The notes beneath the pieces are model-generated. The model saw only the letters and a program-made list of their open reading frames with translations. It had not been told where the DNA came from and did not search any database. From NCBI RefSeq assembly GCF_013386825.1, contig NZ_JACARC010000034.1, positions 38,032 through 102,031 on the forward strand: a stretch of 64,000 bases of DNA, written 5' to 3'. The first letter of the stretch is position 1; every line of letters starts with the position of its first letter. The position numbers and the translations under genes were made by a program. This document shows positions 17,324 to 26,509 of the stretch, one piece after another. Source of the stretch: Pseudomonas sp. IPO3778 (lineage in GTDB: Bacteria; Pseudomonadota; Gammaproteobacteria; Pseudomonadales; Pseudomonadaceae).

Positions 17324-18751
17324 ATGCCGAATCGCGCCCCTCTCGATGCCAAGACCGCCCGCTGGCTACCCTGGGTGGTCGCGATTGCCTTCTTTATGCA
17401 GTCGCTGGATGGGACGATTCTCAACACCGCCTTGCCGGCCATGGCCCGGGACCTGGCGGAGAACCCGTTGCGCATGCAGGGTGTGGTGATCGCCTACATG
17501 CTCACCGTGGCCTTGCTGATTCCCGCCTCGGGTTGGGTGGCCGACCGCTTCGGCACCAAGAAGATTTTCTTCGGCGCGATCATGCTGTTCAGCATCGGTT
17601 CGTTGCTTTGCGCACTCTCCAGCACGCTGACCATGCTGGTGGGCGCGCGGGTGATCCAGGGCCTGGGCGGTGCCTTGATGTTGCCGGTGGGCAGGCTGGT
17701 GGTGCTGCGCGCCTACCCGCGTTCGGAGCTGGTGCGGATCATGGGCTTCATCACCATTCCCGGGCTGCTCGGCCCGTTGCTCGGCCCGACCATGGGCGGC
17801 TGGATGGTGCAGTACCTGACCTGGCACTGGATCTTCCTGATCAACCTGCCGGTGGGCATCATCGGCTGCTACGCCGTGTGGAAATTCATTCCCGACCTGC
17901 GCGGCAGTGAACGTACGCGTTTCGACGGTGTGGGTTTCCTGCTGTTCGGCGCGGCGATGGTGCTGATCACCATCGCCATGGAAGGCCTCGGCGAATTGCA
18001 CCTGCCGCACCTGCGGGTGATGTTGCTGCTGTTTGGCGGCCTCGCGTGCCTGGCGGCCTATTGGCTGCGGGCCGGGCATATCGACAATCCACTGTTCTCA
18101 CCGGTGCTGTTCAAGACCCGCACCTTTGCCGTGGGCATCCTCGGCAACCTGTTCGCCCGCCTCGGCAGCGGTGCGTTGCCGTTCCTCGTGCCGCTGCTGT
18201 TGCAGGTGGCGCTGGGTTACTCACCGTCCGAAGCCGGGATGAGCATGCTGCCCCTGGCGGCGGCGGCGATGTTTGCCAAGTCTATCGCCCGGCCGCTGAT
18301 CGAGCGCCTCGGCTACCGCGTGGTGCTGACCGGCAACACCCTGGCGCTGGGCATCATGCTGGCGAGCATGGGCCTGGTCAGCGAACACACGCCCTACCCG
18401 CTGCTGCTGAGCATGCTGGCGATCCTGGGGGCGATCAACTCGCTGCAATTCACCGCGATGAACACCGTGACCCTGATCGACCTCGACGACGCCCAGGCCA
18501 GCAGCGGCAACAGTTTGCTTTCGGTCGTGGCGCAGTTGTCCCTGAGCCTCGGGGTGGCCTGCGCCGGTGCGCTGCTGGGTGGTTTCACCGCAGAAGTGGG
18601 CAACGACGGGGTCGACACCGTGCTCGGCGCGTTCCAGCTGACGTTCGTTACCGTGGGCATCATGGCGATGCTGGCGGCGGCGATCTTCCTGCAACTGTCG
18701 CCAAAAGACGGCAAACGCGTGGTCAGCCGCGAGCACGACATCGAGCATTAA
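17324..18751 (+). CDS. MFS exporter, DHA2 family (MdtD/EmrB-like)
   Basis: 475 residues with about 14 membrane segments, motif D1 LDGTILNTALP, motif A GWVADRFGTKKIF and motif C around PGLLGPLLGPTMGGW, all diagnostic for the 14-helix drug:proton antiporters. It starts 37 bases after the RhlA homologue with AAAGGT before ATG, so the two are probably co-transcribed; export of HAA or a related amphiphile is an inference. Homologues annotated MdtD are common in Pseudomonas and the gene could equally be a stand-alone multidrug pump. Confidence 0.85.
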   Translation: MPNRAPLDAKTARWLPWVVAIAFFMQSLDGTILNTALPAMARDLAENPLRMQGVVIAYMLTVALLIPASGWVADRFGTKKIFFGAIMLFSIGSLLCALSSTLTMLVGARVIQGLGGALMLPVGRLVVLRAYPRSELVRIMGFITIPGLLGPLLGPTMGGWMVQYLTWHWIFLINLPVGIIGCYAVWKFIPDLRGSERTRFDGVGFLLFGAAMVLITIAMEGLGELHLPHLRVMLLLFGGLACLAAYWLRAGHIDNPLFSPVLFKTRTFAVGILGNLFARLGSGALPFLVPLLLQVALGYSPSEAGMSMLPLAAAAMFAKSIARPLIERLGYRVVLTGNTLALGIMLASMGLVSEHTPYPLLLSMLAILGAINSLQFTAMNTVTLIDLDDAQASSGNSLLSVVAQLSLSLGVACAGALLGGFTAEVGNDGVDTVLGAFQLTFVTVGIMAMLAAAIFLQLSPKDGKRVVSREHDIEH

Positions 18752-18833
18752 CAGGCTTCTCGTCTAGAACTTGCAGGGAAAATCCTTCGGGACTGGTACA
18801 CTGCGCGACATTTTGTTTTGCAGAGCCAGTCCC

Positions 18834-20219
<1,386 letters not shown>

Positions 20220-20252
20220 AAATACCGCGTTCCTGTTGAAGGAACCGAATCA

Positions 20253-20342
20253 ATGTGGGAGCTGGCTTGCCTGCGATAGCATCAACTCGATCTGACAGAC
20301 AGACCGAGTCGGCTGCATCGCAGGCAAGCCAGCTCCCACATT
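20253..20342. repeat. REP pair
   Basis: ATGTGGGAGCTGGCTTGCCT and its complement, between dbpA and the flavoprotein gene, ending 35 bases before the latter's start. Confidence 0.88.
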
Positions 20343-20376
20343 TGATTGCATTTCAGATCAATATTTTTGTGAGGAC

Positions 20377-21561
20377 ATGGCTGTGCGCTCGACCGAAGTT
20401 GTGATCATTGGCGCCGGCGCCGCAGGCTTGATGTGTGCGCTGACCGCCGCCGGGCGTGGGCGCAAGGTGATGTTGATCGACCACGCGAACAAGGCCGGCA
20501 AGAAGATCCTGATGTCCGGCGGTGGCCGCTGCAATTTCACCAATATGTACACCGAGCCGGCCAACTTCCTGTCCCACAACGCGCACTTCTGCAAGTCCGC
20601 CCTGGCCCGCTACACCCAGTGGGATTTCATCGGGCTGGTGGCCAAGCACGGCGTGCCGTATCACGAGAAGAAACTTGGCCAGCTGTTCTGCGACAACAAG
20701 TCCAGCGACATCCTCGGGATGCTGCTGGATGAGTGCATCCAGGTGGGCGTGAGCCTGCACCTGGACACCTCGGTGCAGGAAATTGCCAAGGTCGACAGCG
20801 GCTATCAGTTGCAAACCACCCTCGGTGAGCTGCGCTGCGAATCGCTGGTGATCGCCACCGGTGGCCTTTCGATCCCGACCCTGGGCGCCACCGGTTTTGG
20901 TTACCAGGTGGCCAGGCAGTTCGGCCATGAACTGCTGCCGACCCGCGCCGGGCTGGTGCCGTTCACCATCACCGACCAGCTCAAGGAATTGTGCGGCGAG
21001 CTGTCCGGTACGTCCGTGGACTGCCTGGTGAGCTGCAACGACCAGAGCTTTCGCGAGAACATCCTGTTTACCCACCGCGGCCTGAGCGGGCCGGCGATCC
21101 TGCAGATCTCCTCTTACTGGGAACCCGGCGACACCGTGGAAATCAACCTGCTGCCCGACCACGACGCCCACACCTGGCTGCAAGCGCAACAGGTCGAGCG
21201 CCCGAACAGCGAGTTGAAAACCCTGCTGGGTGAGATCTTCACCAAGAAGATGGCCAACCTGCTGGCCGACACCTGGTTCGTTTCCAAGCCGATGAAGCAG
21301 TACACCCATGCCGAGATTGCCGACATCGCCGGCAAACTGGGGAGCTGGCAGCTGGTACCGGCGGGCACTGAAGGCTATCGCACCGCCGAGGTCACCCTGG
21401 GTGGGGTGGACACGCGGGAAGTCTCGTCCAAGACCATGGAATCCCTGAAAAGCCCCGGGCTTTATTTCATCGGGGAAGTGTTGGATGTGACCGGTCACCT
21501 GGGTGGGTTCAACTTTCAGTGGGCGTGGGCTTCCGGGTATGCAGCCGCTCAATTTGCCTGA
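20377..21561 (+). CDS. NAD(P)/FAD-dependent oxidoreductase, YhiN (HI0933) family
   Basis: 394 residues. N-terminal dinucleotide-binding VIIGAGAAGLMCA, the family signature GGGRCNFTN near residue 50 and the C-terminal GFNFQWAWASG are all present, so this belongs to the HI0933/YhiN flavoproteins. Their physiological substrate is not established. The ATG at 20377 follows GTGAGGA. It sits alone between two REP pairs. Confidence 0.88.
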   Translation: MAVRSTEVVIIGAGAAGLMCALTAAGRGRKVMLIDHANKAGKKILMSGGGRCNFTNMYTEPANFLSHNAHFCKSALARYTQWDFIGLVAKHGVPYHEKKLGQLFCDNKSSDILGMLLDECIQVGVSLHLDTSVQEIAKVDSGYQLQTTLGELRCESLVIATGGLSIPTLGATGFGYQVARQFGHELLPTRAGLVPFTITDQLKELCGELSGTSVDCLVSCNDQSFRENILFTHRGLSGPAILQISSYWEPGDTVEINLLPDHDAHTWLQAQQVERPNSELKTLLGEIFTKKMANLLADTWFVSKPMKQYTHAEIADIAGKLGSWQLVPAGTEGYRTAEVTLGGVDTREVSSKTMESLKSPGLYFIGEVLDVTGHLGGFNFQWAWASGYAAAQFA

Positions 21562-21585
21562 TTCAGGGATGTACTCGGTCAAACG

Positions 21586-21675
21586 GTGGGAGCTGGCTTG
21601 CCTGCGATGAGGCCGGCACCTTCAACATCTTGATTGACTGACACACCGCCATCGCAGGCAAGCCAGCTCCCACAT
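21586..21675. repeat. REP pair
   Basis: GTGGGAGCTGGCTTGCCTGC and its complement, just past the YhiN-type gene. Confidence 0.88.
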
Positions 21676-21706
21676 TGGTTTGGGGTGTTCTTGAGAGAAT
21701 GCCTGT

Positions 21707-21750
21707 AATAAATTTTGCTGTTGGATGTGATCGCCACGCTTGCCGTGGCG
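21707..21750 (+). promoter_or_regulatory. AT-rich box plus hairpin before yccS
   Basis: AATAAATTTTGCTGTTGG (21707-21724) is followed by a 7-bp hairpin CGCCACG/CGTGGCG (21732-21750). Almost the same box, also with a hairpin behind it, lies at 46367-46412. Both boxes end about 76 bases before the start codon. Function unknown. Confidence 0.45.
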
Positions 21751-21799
21751 TCCTTGATAGCTCAATTTAGCGGCATCGTCCCGGAAGACCCCAGACTTC

Positions 21800-23983
21800 A
21801 TGTCATCGACCTCCTTCAAGCAGTCCATGCGGCGCCTTTGGGCACTGGATAAGTTCAGTTACAGCGTACGGGTGTTCATCGCCCTGACCGGCAGCATGGC
21901 GCTGTGCTGGTACCAGAACGAAATGACGCTGCTGATCCCGTTGTTCCTGGGGATTATCGCCAGCGCCCTGGCCGAGACCGATGACAATTGGCAAGGCCGA
22001 CTCAACGCCCTCGCCGTGACATTGGTGTGCTTCAGCACCGCCGCACTGTCGGTCGAATTGCTCTTCCCTTATCCATGGATCTTCGCGATTGCCCTGGCCC
22101 TGGCCAGCTTCGGCCTGACCATGCTCGGAGCGCTGGGCGAGCGTTATGGGGCGATTGCGTCCGCCACCCTGATTCTGTCGGTCTACACCATGATCGGCGT
22201 GGACCAGCGCGGTGGCGCCGTCACCGACTTCTGGCATGAACCCTTACTGCTGGTGGCCGGTGCCGCGTGGTATGGCGCGCTCTCGGTGTTGTGGCAGGTG
22301 CTGTTTTCCAACCAGCCGGTGCAACAAAGCCTGGCGCGGTTGTTTCGCGAGCTGGGGCGTTACCTCAAGCTCAAGTCGTCGCTGTTCGAGCCAATCCGCC
22401 AATTGGATGTGGAAGCCCGGCGCCTGGAACTGGCGCAGCAAAATGGCCGGGTGGTGGCGGCGCTGAACGCCGCCAAGGAAATCATCCTGCACCGGGTCGG
22501 CAATGGCCGGCCGGGCTCCAAGGTCAGCCGCTACCTCAAGCTGTACTTCCTGGCCCAGGACATCCACGAACGCGCCAGTTCTTCGCACTACCCCTACAAC
22601 GCGCTGGCCGAAGCCTTCTTCCACAGCGACGTGCTGTTCCGCTGCCAGCGCCTGCTGCGCCAGCAAGGCAAGGCCTGCCAGACCCTCGCCGAATCGATCC
22701 AGCTGCGCCAGCCCTTCGTCTATGACGACAGCTTCGCCGAGGCCCTGGGCGACCTGAATGCCTCCCTGGAACACCTGCGCATCCAGAGCAACCCGGCCTG
22801 GCGCGGCCTGCTGCGCTCCTTGCGCGCCCTGGCCGCCAACCTGTCCACACTGGACCGCCTGCTGGGCGACGCCGCCAACCCCGACAGCCTGGCCGACGCC
22901 ACTGACAGCAGCCTGCTGGACCGTGCACCGCGCAACCTCAAGGAAATGTGGACCCGCCTGCGCACCCAGTTGACGCCCACCTCCTTGCTGTTCCGCCACG
23001 CCCTGCGCCTGCCCCTGGCGCTGAGTATCGGCTACTGGATGGTGCACTTGATCCACCCGTCCCAGGGCTACTGGATCATCCTCACCACCCTGTTTGTGTG
23101 CCAGCCGAACTACGGCGCCACCCGGCGCAAGCTGGGCCAGCGGATCATCGGCACCGCCATCGGCTTGACCATCGCCTGGGCACTGTTCGACCTGTTCCCC
23201 AACCCGCTGATCCAGTCGATGTTCGCCATCGCCGCCGGCCTGGTGTTCTTTATCAACCGCACCACCCGCTACACCCTGGCGACCGCGGCGATCACGCTGA
23301 TGGTGCTGTTCTGCTTCAATCAGGTGGGCGACGGTTACGGGCTGTTCCTGCCGCGGCTGTTCGATACCTTGCTCGGCAGCCTGATCGCCGGGCTGGCGGT
23401 GTTCCTGTTCCTGCCGGACTGGCAAGGCCGACGCCTGAACAAGGTGCTGGCCAACACGCTGACCTGCAACAGCATCTACCTGCGCCAGATCATGCAGCAG
23501 TACGCCGCCGGCAAAAGCGACGACCTGGCTTACCGCCTGGCCCGGCGCAACGCCCACAACGCCGACGCGGCGCTGTCCACCACCCTGGCCAACATGCTGA
23601 TGGAGCCGGGGCATTTCCGTAAGGAAGCGGATGTAGGGTTCAGGTTCCTGGTGCTGTCCCACACCCTGCTCAGCTACCTGTCGGGGCTCGGTGCACACCG
23701 CGAAACCCAGCTGCCGGCCGAGGTGCGTGAGCACTTGATCGACGGCGCCGGGAAGGCGCTGGCGGCGAGCATTGACGAGATCGCCACCGGGCTGGCCAAC
23801 AAGCAGCCGATCGCGATCCAGAGTGATGCCGAGGAAGCGCTGGCGGTGGACCTGGAGCAAATGCCGGATGAGATCGATGAGGGGCAGCGGCTGGTGCAGA
23901 CGCAACTGGCGTTGATCTGCCGGCAATTGGGGCCGTTGCGCACACTGGCGGCTCACCTGATCAAAGATACCGGCGCGGATTAA
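21800..23983 (+). CDS. yccS: YccS-family integral membrane protein
   Basis: 727 residues with two blocks of membrane helices (about 25-170 and 395-540) and cytoplasmic parts between and after, the layout of the YccS/YhfK family, which is related to FUSC and aromatic-acid exporter proteins. The transported substrate is unknown. The start at 21800 is preceded by GGAAG. It carries the box-hairpin motif described at 21707-21750 in its upstream region. Confidence 0.85.
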   Translation: MSSTSFKQSMRRLWALDKFSYSVRVFIALTGSMALCWYQNEMTLLIPLFLGIIASALAETDDNWQGRLNALAVTLVCFSTAALSVELLFPYPWIFAIALALASFGLTMLGALGERYGAIASATLILSVYTMIGVDQRGGAVTDFWHEPLLLVAGAAWYGALSVLWQVLFSNQPVQQSLARLFRELGRYLKLKSSLFEPIRQLDVEARRLELAQQNGRVVAALNAAKEIILHRVGNGRPGSKVSRYLKLYFLAQDIHERASSSHYPYNALAEAFFHSDVLFRCQRLLRQQGKACQTLAESIQLRQPFVYDDSFAEALGDLNASLEHLRIQSNPAWRGLLRSLRALAANLSTLDRLLGDAANPDSLADATDSSLLDRAPRNLKEMWTRLRTQLTPTSLLFRHALRLPLALSIGYWMVHLIHPSQGYWIILTTLFVCQPNYGATRRKLGQRIIGTAIGLTIAWALFDLFPNPLIQSMFAIAAGLVFFINRTTRYTLATAAITLMVLFCFNQVGDGYGLFLPRLFDTLLGSLIAGLAVFLFLPDWQGRRLNKVLANTLTCNSIYLRQIMQQYAAGKSDDLAYRLARRNAHNADAALSTTLANMLMEPGHFRKEADVGFRFLVLSHTLLSYLSGLGAHRETQLPAEVREHLIDGAGKALAASIDEIATGLANKQPIAIQSDAEEALAVDLEQMPDEIDEGQRLVQTQLALICRQLGPLRTLAAHLIKDTGAD

Positions 23984-23989
23984 ACCGCT

Positions 23990-24055
23990 ATCGCGGGCAA
24001 GCCCGGCTCCCACAGTTGACCGAGTACTCCTGTGGGAGCTGGGCTTGCCCGCGAT
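23990..24055. repeat. Short REP pair, arms facing outward
   Basis: TCGCGGGCAAGCCCGGCTCC then GTGGGAGCTGGGCTTGCCCG, only about 20 bases apart, between the convergent yccS and solute-binding genes; a likely bidirectional stop signal. Confidence 0.82.
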
Positions 24056-24071
24056 GGGGCCCGCCAAAACA

Positions 24072-24809
24072 CTACATCCCGTGCTGCTTCATCAACCGCG
24101 CATAACTGCCATCCGCTTTCATTTTCGCGATCTCCCGATCAAACCCGGCGACGATCTGCTCGTGTTGCGGGTTTTTCAGGCTGACCAGAATGTGCAGGCT
24201 GTTTTCGCTCAACGGCACCGGCAAAAACTCCACCGCGTTGCGTACGGTGGCGGACTCCCGGGCCAGGTAGTAACGGGCGACAAATTCATCCTCCACCGTC
24301 AGCCGTACCCGCTGCGCGGCCAACATGCGCACCGCCATGGCAAAGCTATGCACAGGGACTTTCTGCAACTGCGGATCGGCGTCGAACGCCGCCGAATAGG
24401 CGTAGCCGCGTACCACCGCGATGGGATAGTCGTGCAGTTGCTGCAGGTTCTGATACTCGATGGGATCGTCACGGCGCTTGAGAAACAGCACGCGGTTGAG
24501 CAGATACTCACCGGAAAACTGCCCCAGTTGCGTACGCGCGTCGTCGTACCAGGCATTGACCAGCACGTCATAACGCCCCTCACCCACCCCCATCAGTGCG
24601 CGGGCCCAGGGCACCTGTTCAAACTCACTGCCATAGCCGGCCCGAGCCAGGGCGGTGGTCACGATGTCGGTGGCCAACCCGCCATTGACCAGGGTGGCGT
24701 CGGTAAATGGCGGCCAGGCATCCGCCACCAGGCGTAAACGTTCTGCCGCCGCCGTCTGGGCCAGCAACAACAAACCGATCAAAGCAACGGCACGAGAAAA
24801 TCGCGGCAT
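24072..24809 (-). CDS. Orphan periplasmic solute-binding protein, family 3
   Basis: 245 residues with a signal peptide (cleavage near residue 22 after AQTAAA) and the bacterial family-3 binding fold (RLVADAWPPFTD, GGLATDIVTTAL, VPWARALMGVGEGRYD). No permease or ATPase gene is nearby, as is common for this group in Pseudomonas. Ligand unknown; amino-acid-like compounds are typical. The ATG at 24809 gives the signal peptide directly; upstream starts would precede it with a charged leader. Confidence 0.8.
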   Translation of the reverse strand: MPRFSRAVALIGLLLLAQTAAAERLRLVADAWPPFTDATLVNGGLATDIVTTALARAGYGSEFEQVPWARALMGVGEGRYDVLVNAWYDDARTQLGQFSGEYLLNRVLFLKRRDDPIEYQNLQQLHDYPIAVVRGYAYSAAFDADPQLQKVPVHSFAMAVRMLAAQRVRLTVEDEFVARYYLARESATVRNAVEFLPVPLSENSLHILVSLKNPQHEQIVAGFDREIAKMKADGSYARLMKQHGM

Positions 24810-25029
24810 GCTCAAGTCCTTGGCGGGCGTTCTATGGCCTGACCTCAGGGTTGAACCCAAGGGTTTAACAGTAGCTCATCAATGAGCCTGCACTGCAGAT
24901 TACACAAAGAAGGCAGCGGCGATTGCACTGAATGATGGCAAATTGACGTCACTCACAAAAAACCACAATTTAGACACTCGCCTTCCGCACGCTTACTATC
25001 CTGACCAGACAATTAGCCGAGAGAACACC

Positions 25030-25482
25030 ATGACAGTCGAATGGGTCTGCAAACACCACAGTGACTTGGGCAAGGAGCAGCTATACGCGATTTTGCGCCT
25101 GCGCTCGGAGGTCTTCGTTGTCGAGCAGAAATGCGTGTACGCGGACCTCGATGGCCAGGACCTGGACGGTGATACCCATCACCTGATGGCCTGGGGGGAT
25201 GGTCAATTGCAGGCTTACCTGCGCCTGCTTGATCCTGAATCCCAGGGCGGTGATGTGGTGATTGGCCGAGTGATCGTGGCGCCGGGCGCACGGGGCACCG
25301 GGCTGGGCCATCAGATGATGGATGAGGCCCTCCGGCAGGCGGAGAAGCAGTGGCCCGAAGTCCCGATCTATCTGTCGGCCCAGGCGCACTTGCAGGGGTA
25401 TTACGGGCGGTACGGGTTTGTGGTGGCGGGGGAGGAATACCTTGAGGATGATATTCCACACATTGGTATGCGTCGGGCCTGA
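25030..25482 (+). CDS. GNAT acetyltransferase, ElaA family
   Basis: 150 residues. The N-terminal LRSEVFVVEQKCVYADLDGQD and the acetyl-CoA loop VAPGARGTGLGHQMM are typical of the ElaA branch of the GNAT superfamily. Substrate unknown. The start at 25030 follows GAGAGAAC; an in-frame ATG further up would add 29 residues unlike the family. Confidence 0.88.
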   Translation: MTVEWVCKHHSDLGKEQLYAILRLRSEVFVVEQKCVYADLDGQDLDGDTHHLMAWGDGQLQAYLRLLDPESQGGDVVIGRVIVAPGARGTGLGHQMMDEALRQAEKQWPEVPIYLSAQAHLQGYYGRYGFVVAGEEYLEDDIPHIGMRRA

Positions 25483-25530
25483 ACCTTTTAAGGGAAGGCA
25501 TCGCTGAATTTTTATAGGCAGGCATCACGA

Positions 25531-25626
25531 ATGTGGCGAGCGAGCTTGCTCGCGTTGGGCTGCGAAGCGGCCCCAAGAAAAGCGGGAGCGCTGCGCACTC
25601 CAACGCGAGCAAGCTCGCTCGCCACA
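25531..25626. repeat. REP pair (GTGGCGAGCGAGCTTG type)
   Basis: ATGTGGCGAGCGAGCTTGCT and its complement, between the convergent acetyltransferase and winged-helix genes. Confidence 0.87.
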
Positions 25627-25649
25627 GGACAAGCCCAGTCGCCACAGGG

Positions 25650-25946
25650 TCAGGGGTAATCCAGTACGCGCTTGATCTGGCTTAGGTTCGCCTCGATCCA
25701 GCGCCGATCAATCGCCCCCCAATCACGAATCCGATAGCACCCGGCATGGTTGCGGGCGCCGTCTTCCTGTTCAAACTCACACACAATGTCCAGGTCCGCC
25801 AACGCCGCGATCGTGTCCTGGGCGGTGCGCCGGGGCATGCCCGTCACCTCGGTGAGGGCCGGGACGCTGCTGGCCAACTGGCTGTCGATCAGGTACGCCA
25901 CGTACAGGCGTCGGTAGAAGCTGCTTTTGGTCTTGCTCACATCCAT
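25650..25946 (-). CDS. Small winged helix-turn-helix protein
   Basis: 98 residues, matching what I know of the HTH_43-type winged-helix family of gamma-proteobacteria. The recognition region is around EVTGMPRRTAQDTIAAL. Basic N-terminus, C-terminal WGAIDRRWIEANL. It ends the short minus-strand group and lies 19 bases downstream of the YgjP-like peptidase gene, so the two may be one unit. Target genes unknown. Confidence 0.78.
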   Translation of the reverse strand: MDVSKTKSSFYRRLYVAYLIDSQLASSVPALTEVTGMPRRTAQDTIAALADLDIVCEFEQEDGARNHAGCYRIRDWGAIDRRWIEANLSQIKRVLDYP

Positions 25947-25965
25947 GCTCGATCGCCTTTGAAGG

Positions 25966-26466
25966 TTAGGGCTTGCCCTGCAGGTCCCGCCAGGTCAGGT
26001 ACACCCGCAGGTCGAATTCCACCTGATGGTAGCCCGGCAGCATGTACTCACAGAGTTTGTAGAACGCCTTGTTGTGGTCCGATTCCTTGAAGTGCGCCAG
26101 TTCGTGTACCACGATCATGCGCAAAAACTCCGGGGCGGCTTCCTTGAACAGCGAGGCGATGCGGATTTCTTTCTTCGACTTGAGGTTGCCGCCCTGCACC
26201 CGGGAGATGGTGGTGTGCAGGCCGAGGGCGCGGTGGGTCAGGTCCAGGCGGTTGTCGAACAACACTTTGTCGATGGCCGGGGCGTTGCGCAGGTGCTCCT
26301 GCTTCAGCGCCTGGGCGTAGCTGTACAGCGCTTTGTCGCTCTGCACGCCGTGACGCTCGGGGTAGCGCTGGGTCAGGTAGTCGCCCAGTTGGTCCTTGGC
26401 GATCAACTGACGCACTTGCTCCTGCAATGCTGCGGGGTAGGCCTGGAGGTATTTCAGCGCGGTCAT
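25966..26466 (-). CDS. YgjP-like metallopeptidase domain protein
   Basis: 166 residues. The zinc motif HELAHFKESDH (HExxH plus a downstream His) and the preceding RMIVV strand match the YgjP/M48-like peptidase domain proteins. I chose the ATG at 26466; the ribosome site is weak, but earlier starts add a sequence overlapping the next gene's end. Substrate unknown. Confidence 0.8.
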   Translation of the reverse strand: MTALKYLQAYPAALQEQVRQLIAKDQLGDYLTQRYPERHGVQSDKALYSYAQALKQEHLRNAPAIDKVLFDNRLDLTHRALGLHTTISRVQGGNLKSKKEIRIASLFKEAAPEFLRMIVVHELAHFKESDHNKAFYKLCEYMLPGYHQVEFDLRVYLTWRDLQGKP

Positions 26467-26509
26467 GGGATCAACAACGGGTATTTGAATGGGCGCCAGT
26501 GTAGCGAAT

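Noticed and set aside
21800..23983. yccS as an aromatic-acid exporter (AaeB)
   Set aside because: The sequence suits the YccS/YhfK branch better and no aaeA-type partner is adjacent.
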